Shown: one piece after another, positions 4,645-10,213 of the stretch | How positions within the stretch are numbered: the first letter of the stretch is position 1 | Layout: each line of letters starts with the position of its first letter | Origin: Nitrosomonas sp. UBA6494 | GTDB taxonomy: Bacteria; Pseudomonadota; Gammaproteobacteria; Burkholderiales; Nitrosomonadaceae | DNA length: 10,213 nucleotides | Direction: 5' to 3' | NCBI GenBank assembly: GCA_002435335.1 | Contig: DJMI01000131.1 | Span: 407 to 10,619 of the forward strand | The notes under the pieces: model-generated | Seen by the model: only the letters and a program-made list of their open reading frames with translations | Database searches by the model: none | Told to the model about the DNA's origin: nothing | Program-made: the position numbers and the translations under genes

Positions 4645-6879
4645 ATGTTCCTATCTTCACGACAAATAGCGGCGATCGTCATTTGGATAGTCATGATGGA
4701 ATCAATTAGCAGTGTGTTCGCCGACTACCCAATTAAACCGTCTTCCATGGTAAGCGAGCGTTCATCTGCGGTTCAATTGACACCGATCGACATTATCGGC
4801 GTATCGCCGCCGCAGCCTTCCGAACCCAATACGAGCATACTGAAAGGCCGTGCACTGCGATTGCGGCAAAGCGATACGCTCGGCCAGACACTCAGTGAAG
4901 AACTCGGTGTCAGCAATGCATCCTTCGGTCCCGGCGTTGGCATACCGGTGCTACGCGGTTTGACAGGCTCTCGGGTACGCATTCTACAAAATGGAATCGG
5001 TACTCATGACGCAACTTCTCTAAGTCCGGATCATGCAGTGGCTATTGATCCTCTTTTTGCGAATGCCATTCAAGTCATGCGCGGCCCTGAGGTGGTGCGC
5101 TATGGCGGTAACGCTAGTGGCGGTATTGTCGATGTTCACGATGAACGAATTCCGGATAAAAGAGCAAAAATACCGTTGAGCGGATCAGTAGAAAGCCGGT
5201 ATGACACCAATGGAGACGGTACGCATTCGGCATTCAAACTCAATATGGGAAAAGAGCGGTTTGCTATAAACTTAGGTGGTTTTTTTCGTCAGCGCAACGA
5301 TACTCGCATTCCCGGTAAAGCGATCGATGAAGCATTTGTAGAACAACAGTTCGGGCTCACCGACATTACCAATGTCCAGGGTAAAATCCCCAACACCGAC
5401 AGCAAAGGCATCGGCGGTTACACTGGCGTCTCATGGATTGGCAACAACTTTATGGCAGGTATGTCGGTCAGTCATACCGATAGCCGCTACGGTATTCCAA
5501 AGGGTAGTCATAGTCTCGATCCGAATCACTTAGGTGGCTTAGAAAACATTTTACCAAGATTGCGTGATTTGACCGGTTTCGAGGATATTTTCGGTACGCA
5601 AGCGTTGTTTCCGAATGTCCGCGTCAACATGCAGCAAACCCGCTATGACTTCAAGTCCGAATGGCATGAACCGGTGCGCGGCGTGGAAAGCGTCAGTTTT
5701 CGTTACGGCTTGGTAAATTATGGTCACACTGAGCTCGAGGGCGGTTCACCTTTTACGCGATTTAAAAATGATGCCGGTGAAGGACGTATCGAAGCCCGTC
5801 ACGCTGCATTGCCGCATCTAACCGGCACCTTCGGTGTTCAATGGATTGACCGGAAATTTTCCGCGCTTGGTGTGGAAACATTTGTTCCGCCGACTAAGCA
5901 ATTTTCCATCGGAATTTATACCACGCAAGAATACACCTGGAAAAACTGGATCTGGCGCGGCGGCATACGCTTCGAGCACGCGCATATCGATCCGAGTGTG
6001 AACATGCTTAAACTGCGTGGGAGTGCATTACCACCGGTTCCGTTACCCAGTTCTCTGGATTATCAGGCGTTGTCGGCATCTACTGCTTTGCAATGGAATC
6101 TGCGCCAAGATACTGCGCTGACACTTACTTTGAACCGCGGCAAACGTCCTCCAGATATTCAAGAATTACTGGCGCTGGGTCCGCATTTATCCACGCGCAG
6201 CTTTGAAATCGGTAATGTGCATTTAAACAACGAAACAGTGAATATGATCGATTTCGGTTTGGATTGGAAAACCGAACGAATCGTTACGCGCATCAACGGT
6301 TATTACAACCGTACCGACAATTTCATATATTTACGCAATACCGGCTTGATGTATGAAGTGGATAACGAGGTTATTCGTCAGCGTTGCGTCAGTGAAGCCG
6401 AATGCGTGACCATTTTTGCCTACGATCAGCGGAACGCGGAATTCACCGGCTTCGAAGCCAAGGCCGATACGACTATTTATCAATCGCCTAAGGGTAATGC
6501 CATCGTGCTGACCTTGTTTTCGGATTACGTACGCGGGCAATTTGTCAACGGCGATCGAGACGACGTGCCGCGCATGCCTCCATTGCGGTATGGCACGGAG
6601 CTGAGCTTTGGTAATTCCGTCTGGAACACGGCATTACGTTTTACCCGGGCAGAAGCGCAGCGCCATCCGGGCAAAAACGAAACAGCAACGGATAGCTATT
6701 ACTTGTTGACTGCATCGGCAGACTATCAAATGAAAGCAGGAAAATGGGGAGAGATATGGCTATACGCCAAGGGGCACAATCTGCTGAATGAAGAAATTCG
6801 CAATTCGGTTTCGTTTTTAAGAAATTTCGCCCCAGAACCAGGCCGAAGCTTCATTGCCGGCATACGCGCAACGTTTTAA
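4645..6879 (+). CDS. TonB-dependent outer-membrane receptor, ZnuD-like zinc receptor
   Basis: The 744-residue protein begins with a signal peptide, hydrophobic at 8-18 and probably cut after VFA (26). Next come a TonB-box-like segment (IDIIGV, 48-53), a plug domain (about 60-165) and a beta-barrel ending in an aromatic residue (GIRATF), which is needed for outer-membrane insertion. The plug carries 'PVLRGLTGSRVRILQNG' (101-117), 'LSPDHAVAIDP' (126-136) and 'VMRGPEVVRYGGNASGGIVDV' around 144-164. The S-P-D-H-A-V stretch and plug layout resemble ZnuD, the zinc receptor of Neisseria. Cys581 and Cys587 probably form a disulfide in an extracellular loop; no His-rich loop is seen. A Zur-box-like promoter and a divergent Zur gene support zinc or a zinc complex as cargo, energised by TonB-ExbBD. 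The next gene starts 8 bases after its stop, so they form an operon. Ribosome binding site is weak; an out-of-frame ATG lies 7 bases upstream. Confidence 0.88.
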   Translation: MFLSSRQIAAIVIWIVMMESISSVFADYPIKPSSMVSERSSAVQLTPIDIIGVSPPQPSEPNTSILKGRALRLRQSDTLGQTLSEELGVSNASFGPGVGIPVLRGLTGSRVRILQNGIGTHDATSLSPDHAVAIDPLFANAIQVMRGPEVVRYGGNASGGIVDVHDERIPDKRAKIPLSGSVESRYDTNGDGTHSAFKLNMGKERFAINLGGFFRQRNDTRIPGKAIDEAFVEQQFGLTDITNVQGKIPNTDSKGIGGYTGVSWIGNNFMAGMSVSHTDSRYGIPKGSHSLDPNHLGGLENILPRLRDLTGFEDIFGTQALFPNVRVNMQQTRYDFKSEWHEPVRGVESVSFRYGLVNYGHTELEGGSPFTRFKNDAGEGRIEARHAALPHLTGTFGVQWIDRKFSALGVETFVPPTKQFSIGIYTTQEYTWKNWIWRGGIRFEHAHIDPSVNMLKLRGSALPPVPLPSSLDYQALSASTALQWNLRQDTALTLTLNRGKRPPDIQELLALGPHLSTRSFEIGNVHLNNETVNMIDFGLDWKTERIVTRINGYYNRTDNFIYLRNTGLMYEVDNEVIRQRCVSEAECVTIFAYDQRNAEFTGFEAKADTTIYQSPKGNAIVLTLFSDYVRGQFVNGDRDDVPRMPPLRYGTELSFGNSVWNTALRFTRAEAQRHPGKNETATDSYYLLTASADYQMKAGKWGEIWLYAKGHNLLNEEIRNSVSFLRNFAPEPGRSFIAGIRATF

Positions 6880-6887
6880 GCAAGAAA

Positions 6888-8276
6888 ATGAGCACAACTA
6901 AGAAGCGACCAAGCGATTCTCGATTGCAGCGAATGGTGCGGACGGTGTTGTTGCTGTTTTGCATGCTATGGATCGTGTTATCGCTAAACCGGCAAGCCGT
7001 TGCTCAACATTTGGACATCGAGGTCTGGGGGCAAGGCAATGCACTTTTCGCCGGCTATTGCCGCATTGCAGGCATCTTGGGCTGCGATCTGGACGGATTG
7101 ACTGATGCGCTGCATTTACCGGCAAACACACTGCCTATCGAAGCTGCAACCGGGAAATTGATTTTCCCTGCCGATTTTCAAGATTTACCCGGTGGGTCGT
7201 TTAAAACCAAGAATCCGGGTTTCCAATCCATCCAGAACGCGTTGCTGCCGAACGAATTGATCAGCTACCGCGCACTTGGCAAATTGAGATACTGGAATCC
7301 GATCTCAGCCGCTTGGGAAGATGCGCCGCCTGGTGTGCAAATCCGATTATTTGGCGGATTGGAGGCCAGCACCGAAATGCGTGATGATTACGATAAATGC
7401 GCCGGCCAATTGATCTGCTTCAGTAACGGCAGTTTCGGCATCGACGGCAGTACTGTGTTTTCCGGCGACGGCATTCACGGCAGCGCGGAATTGGTTGTCG
7501 ATATTACCAACACCAATGGCATTTTGCATTCGCATCTGAGTTTCTTTCTGGAAGATCAGCACGGAGAAATCGGAGGACCGGAAGGGGCTTATTTGATCGA
7601 ACTGCAACTACTTTCAAACGCACGCTTTTTCGCATCCGAACCAGTATTGATCATGTTTAATGCTGGGTTGGATAAGCAGCAATTCGCCACTGCAATGATT
7701 GCATTGACCGGTGAGCCGGGCAACGTGAAACCGCTACCGCAATATCCGATGCCGGTATCGATTTCCGGCGATGTTGATTTGGACAGTGATGTAGATCGTA
7801 TCGATGTGGCATTGATTCTGCTCGCCGCTCAGGATAACGAGCCGTTACAACCGAAAAACGCCGCTTTTGACGTCGATCAAGACGGTGCAATTACTCGTAA
7901 TGATGCTCACTTGGCGAAATCGCTCTGCACACTTCGGTTATGCAATATTCCGGTGGAAGCGCCAGCAACCGCACTCAATGTCTCGGCGATCTACGATCAT
8001 CTCACCGGTATTCTGAATTTAAACGATATCCAAACCGGCGACCAAAACTATCGTGCGCAATTACAAATGCAAAGCGATGGATTCCTGGCATTGATTGCTT
8101 GGCAACTCGACAAACCCCGCTACGCAATACCGGCTAAGTATGACACGACTACCGGCATCTTAGAAATTCCGTCGGTTTTTATCAATGGACACAACTTTCA
8201 GGCAACGCTGCGAAACATCGGTAATTCCATATTTCAACTGGAACACATCCAGGCCATCGATGGAATTTTCGATTAA
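6888..8276 (+). CDS. Secreted all3515-like protein with dockerin-type repeat
   Basis: This 462-residue protein has an N-terminal signal peptide (hydrophobic 17-33, probable cut after AVA at 39). Residues 40-275 resemble the all3515 family, which I recall as Zur-repressed secreted proteins of cyanobacteria: 'DFQDLPGGSFKTKNPGF' (96-112), 'LRYWN' (133-137), the HSHLSFFLED strand with the H-x-H pair His214/His216, and 'GAYLIELQL'. Residues 295-306 (D-V-D-L-D-S-D-V-D-R-I-D) and 328-339 (D-V-D-Q-D-G-A-I-T-R-N-D) are two dockerin-type calcium-binding loops. The tail (363-460) has two copies of a 'Y-D-x-x-T-G-I-L ... F-Q-x-x-L-R' beta module. Three cysteine pairs (58/66, 171/177, 347/352) suggest disulfides in the periplasm or outside. 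No PEP-CTERM anchor is seen. Gene order suggests a zinc-starvation role, perhaps binding or handing metal to the receptor; this is inferred. Confidence 0.75.
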   Translation: MSTTKKRPSDSRLQRMVRTVLLLFCMLWIVLSLNRQAVAQHLDIEVWGQGNALFAGYCRIAGILGCDLDGLTDALHLPANTLPIEAATGKLIFPADFQDLPGGSFKTKNPGFQSIQNALLPNELISYRALGKLRYWNPISAAWEDAPPGVQIRLFGGLEASTEMRDDYDKCAGQLICFSNGSFGIDGSTVFSGDGIHGSAELVVDITNTNGILHSHLSFFLEDQHGEIGGPEGAYLIELQLLSNARFFASEPVLIMFNAGLDKQQFATAMIALTGEPGNVKPLPQYPMPVSISGDVDLDSDVDRIDVALILLAAQDNEPLQPKNAAFDVDQDGAITRNDAHLAKSLCTLRLCNIPVEAPATALNVSAIYDHLTGILNLNDIQTGDQNYRAQLQMQSDGFLALIAWQLDKPRYAIPAKYDTTTGILEIPSVFINGHNFQATLRNIGNSIFQLEHIQAIDGIFD

Positions 8277-8307
8277 TCCGATTTGTGAAATCCTTTACTA
8301 ACTTTAT

Positions 8308-8312
8308 GGGAG
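8308..8312 (+). promoter_or_regulatory. Ribosome binding site deciding the start of the second all3515-like gene
   Basis: GGGAG lies 7 bases before the ATG at 8320-8322. The in-frame TTG at 8314 is only one base from this site, which is too close for initiation, so the ATG is preferred. Confidence 0.65.
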
Positions 8313-8319
8313 ATTGAAA

Positions 8320-9111
8320 ATGACTAATAAAACAAGATTTCTTTTGATCAATACGGCAATCGCCTTACTTTTCGCATCCGCTATTGCAGCGGAAGGAGAT
8401 AATCATGACTTGCATTCCGGAGATATACAACCGTGGCGGGTCGGTGCAGAAATATTTGTCAACAGCTCGCTGTTTGAGGCCGATTTCGGCGATCTTAGCG
8501 GCGGATCGTTTGCCACCGACGAACCGGGTGTCGACGTCAACATTGCGGAAGGCACATTTACACCGGGCAATTGGTTGCGTTTTAAGCCTGTCGGCCAGCT
8601 GTTATTCTGGAACGGCACGGAGTGGGTTGATTCCATACCAAACGGTGAAAGAATAGAAATTACCGATGCATTGGAAAATATTATTTCATTCAGCGGCAAT
8701 GCTGTTAGCGAAACTGCCGGTATCATCGGCGCAATAGGCAGTGACGGCGGCCTGCATGAGCACATAAGCTTCAAAATTTTCGATGCGACCAATACACTGA
8801 ACGGCACACCGGGAGCTTATCGTATTCAATTAAAGCTGTTCGAATCGCAAGCAAATGATGATACTTCGATTTCCATTACAGCATCGCCGATTGCCATTGT
8901 TTTTAATCGAGGGCTTGATCATGAGAGCTTCGAATCGGCAGTAGCTGCAGCTGGTAATCTTACCGAGAATGCTGTTTTTGCTTCTGAAACTGGAATTTTA
9001 ACAATCCAGCGTGTCAAAGCGCTGGGCACCAACTATCAGGTGAAATTGCGACACATCGGCGACAGTAACTTTCAATTGATAGAAGTTAATGAAGTAATTG
9101 GTGGTAAATAA
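8320..9111 (+). CDS. Secreted all3515-like protein, paralog of the preceding gene
   Basis: The 263-residue protein has a signal peptide with a hydrophobic core at 7-22 and a probable cut after AIAA (24). The mature N-terminus has a His cluster (NHDLHSGDI, 28-35). The core aligns with the preceding protein: 'FEADFGDLSGGSFATDEPG' (52-70) with its 'FPADFQDLPGGSFKTKNPG', 'LLFWNGTEWVD' with 'LRYWNPISAAWED', and 'GGLHEHISFKIFD' with 'GILHSHLSFFLED', so the H-x-H pair (His146/His148) is kept. 'GAYRIQLKL' and 'FNRGLD' also match. It lacks the dockerin insert and cysteines and carries one, not two, copies of the C-terminal beta module (220-256). It follows its paralog after 43 bases and is presumably the last gene of the operon. 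The conserved histidines suggest metal binding, zinc being most likely from context. The exact function is unknown. Confidence 0.75.
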   Translation: MTNKTRFLLINTAIALLFASAIAAEGDNHDLHSGDIQPWRVGAEIFVNSSLFEADFGDLSGGSFATDEPGVDVNIAEGTFTPGNWLRFKPVGQLLFWNGTEWVDSIPNGERIEITDALENIISFSGNAVSETAGIIGAIGSDGGLHEHISFKIFDATNTLNGTPGAYRIQLKLFESQANDDTSISITASPIAIVFNRGLDHESFESAVAAAGNLTENAVFASETGILTIQRVKALGTNYQVKLRHIGDSNFQLIEVNEVIGGK

Positions 9112-9367
9112 GATCCTTGGGATGGTAATGATCTGATAATATTAGAATAATTGACATTCGGGTGCTTCGGGAAATTTACTGCGCGATCATATGGTGCGTA
9201 GTAAGGTTCGCTTCAGGCTTTATATGCCCTTTTGTGCTCTATGAACCTTGGCAGCTTCCATTTGCGATATTTTTGGAGACTCTATGTGAGTCCCTAGGGG
9301 TTCGTAATTAAGACAAGGCGAGCGTGCAATGGCGAGTCTGTGAACTTGTGCTAGCCAACAGACCTCG
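9112..9367. other. Intergenic region with no recognised feature
   Basis: This spacer separates the ends of the convergent zinc operon and the minus-strand membrane protein gene. I find no open frame, tRNA or clear intrinsic terminator. A short hairpin, GACTC-TATGT-GAGTC (about 9278-9292), is not followed by a T run. Confidence 0.45.
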
Positions 9368-9967
9368 TCATTCCTTTTTTAAGAAAGTTGAAAACAACGT
9401 TCTGAAGTGATCTTGCCAATCCGCTCCGGCTTTTAACGGTACGGCAACTTGGATTACTTGTTGTTGCGGGGTTTCGGCTTGCAAATACAGAATGTATTGA
9501 CCGGGTTCGCTGAGTCGCAATGCTTGCGTGATGACCCCGGAACGGTATTGTTGTGCCGGAATAACGAGCACCTCATGTTCTTTTGTCTGCTCTTTGACTG
9601 TTTCCAGCTTTACCAGTCTTTGCGTAAAAAGCAAGTCGCGCGCGGATTCGGGGTATAACAAATCGATCGAAATATTGAGCATTGCAGGTTCTGGAACGCG
9701 CCCGCACTGGATCGGCACATAAGGCGATCGCATCGGATCATTCGATCCTTCGTAGTCAACGGGAAGGTAATAGCCGGAATAACCGATGATCAAATTTTCA
9801 GTTTCGATCGTACAGGCGCCGCCGCGGAAACCCTTGGGATAGGTATCGGATGAATCGCCTTGCGAACTGGCGCGGTAGAGCATGCCAAATAAAACAAACA
9901 CAGCCAACACGCTGAACAAAATGGCCAGTTGAACTTTATAGGATGAAAATTTGGATTCGGTTTGCAT
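9368..9967 (-). CDS. Membrane-anchored protein of unknown function
   Basis: I do not recognise this 199-residue protein. It has a short polar N-terminus and one hydrophobic helix at about 12-31 (VQLAILFSVLAVFVLFGMLY) that is not followed by a cleavage site, so it is likely a single-pass inner-membrane protein with its bulk in the periplasm. Two cysteines, Cys52 and Cys88, could pair there. Residues 95-180 alternate polar and hydrophobic residues ('PGQYILYLQAETPQQQVIQVAVPLKAG' region), suggesting a beta-sandwich or immunoglobulin-like fold, and the C-terminus is a short amphipathic helix with a basic end. It starts at the ATG at 9965-9967 with only a weak AAGA-type binding site; another ATG 7 bases upstream is out of frame. 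It is divergent from glmU, with about 118 bases between start codons, and convergent with the zinc operon. No functional link to either neighbour is evident. Confidence 0.7.
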   Translation of the reverse strand: MQTESKFSSYKVQLAILFSVLAVFVLFGMLYRASSQGDSSDTYPKGFRGGACTIETENLIIGYSGYYLPVDYEGSNDPMRSPYVPIQCGRVPEPAMLNISIDLLYPESARDLLFTQRLVKLETVKEQTKEHEVLVIPAQQYRSGVITQALRLSEPGQYILYLQAETPQQQVIQVAVPLKAGADWQDHFRTLFSTFLKKE

Positions 9968-9997
9968 GATGCATCTTTTGTCAATGAACTGCCCGAA

Positions 9998-10003
9998 ATT
10001 ATA
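9998..10003 (-). promoter_or_regulatory. Candidate -10 box of the membrane protein gene
   Basis: Read on the minus strand this is TATAAT, 30 bases upstream of the start codon. The -35 region is poor, so the call rests on the -10 and its position. Confidence 0.4.
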
Positions 10004-10041
10004 TCAGCCAACGCGATCGAACACATTCAGGCAGAGTGCAC

Positions 10042-10047
10042 TATAAT
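10042..10047 (+). promoter_or_regulatory. Candidate -10 box of glmU
   Basis: A perfect TATAAT stands 38 bases before the predicted TTG start of glmU. The bases 16-18 upstream (around 10018-10024) give only a weak -35 match. With the opposite TATAAT at 9998-10003 it makes a compact divergent promoter region. Confidence 0.4.
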
Positions 10048-10085
10048 TAACAGTTCTTCGCAATTGTTCATGGGATTTGATTATT

Positions 10086-10213
10086 TTGTCTAAGCTTAAT
10101 ATTGTGATTCTGGCTGCCGGCGCCGGGAAGCGGATGCGATCATTGCTGCCGAAAGTGCTGCATCGGCTGGGTGATCGGTCGTTGCTGGGGCATGTGCTCG
10201 ATACGGCGCGATT
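10086..10213 (+). CDS. glmU: Bifunctional GlmU (UDP-N-acetylglucosamine synthesis), N-terminal fragment
   Basis: The window ends 42 full codons into this gene. The fragment reads LSKLNIVILAAGAGKRMRS and continues with 'LLPKVLHRLG' and 'LLGHVLDTAR'. L-A-A-G-x-G-x-R-M-x-S followed by L-P-K-V-L-H is the nucleotide-binding signature of the uridyltransferase domain of GlmU, with the Arg and Lys contacting UTP phosphates by family knowledge. GlmU acetylates glucosamine-1-phosphate and then couples it to UTP, giving UDP-GlcNAc for peptidoglycan and lipopolysaccharide in the cytoplasm. The start appears to be TTG at 10086-10088, because no in-frame ATG precedes the conserved region; GGGA at 10072-10075 lies 10 bases upstream as a ribosome binding site. 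A TTG at 10077 is in frame but too close to that site. Confidence 0.93.
   Translation, partial: MSKLNIVILAAGAGKRMRSLLPKVLHRLGDRSLLGHVLDTAR

Noticed and set aside
4547..4669. 40-codon frame as a real protein gene
   Set aside because: It has no ribosome binding site or recognisable family, so I keep it only as a possible leader frame in the findings.
8314..8316. TTG as start of the second all3515-like gene
   Set aside because: It is one base from the GGGAG ribosome binding site; the ATG at 8320 has proper spacing and a clean signal peptide.
8403..8807. 134-codon minus-strand frame opposite the second all3515-like gene
   Set aside because: It is antisense to a gene with a signal peptide and clear paralogy, and shows no domain of its own.
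9278..9292. Hairpin as terminator of the zinc operon
   Set aside because: The stem is only about five bases and no T run follows it.

Overview
The window looks like a stretch of chromosome from a betaproteobacterium, most likely a member of the Nitrosomonadaceae. This is inferred from the overall character of the proteins, the moderate GC content and the gene families present; no rRNA or other decisive marker lies in the window.

Layout from left to right. Positions 1-285 hold the 3' end of a TolB/PD40 beta-propeller gene, followed closely by a 392-residue J-domain-like protein (301-1479). A 141-bp palindromic, MITE-like element (1546-1686) with perfect 16-bp terminal inverted repeats and a 5-bp flanking duplication sits between that gene and a convergent minus-strand cluster. 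In transcription order the cluster is a Fur-family regulator with Zur features (3630-4094), a hypoxanthine/guanine phosphoribosyltransferase (2968-3531), a methylthioinosine/methylthioadenosine phosphorylase family enzyme (2209-2955) and a peptide deformylase (1686-2219). The last three form a tight operon that joins purine and methylthio-nucleoside salvage to N-terminal deformylation.

Divergent from the zur-like gene, after about 550 bases without a clear gene, lies a plus-strand group: a ZnuD-like TonB-dependent receptor (4645-6879) and two related secreted proteins (6888-8276 and 8320-9111), which resemble the Zur-repressed all3515 family known from cyanobacteria. A sequence closely matching the Zur operator lies inside a good sigma-70-type promoter at 4422-4450, upstream of the receptor. 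The simplest reading is a zinc-starvation locus: Zur represses it when zinc is plentiful; on derepression the receptor imports zinc or a zinc complex across the outer membrane, and the two exported HxH-containing proteins bind or deliver metal. The metal and the roles of the two secreted proteins are inferred.

The right end has a 256-bp gap with nothing recognisable (9112-9367), a single-pass membrane-anchored protein of unknown function on the minus strand (9368-9967), a short divergent promoter region, and the first 43 codons of glmU (from 10086), which appears to start with TTG.

The most notable points are the MITE that landed on the stop codon of the deformylase gene and rebuilt it, the Zur operator embedded in the receptor promoter, and the tandem pair of secreted paralogs, one carrying a dockerin-type calcium-binding insert and an extra copy of a C-terminal beta module.
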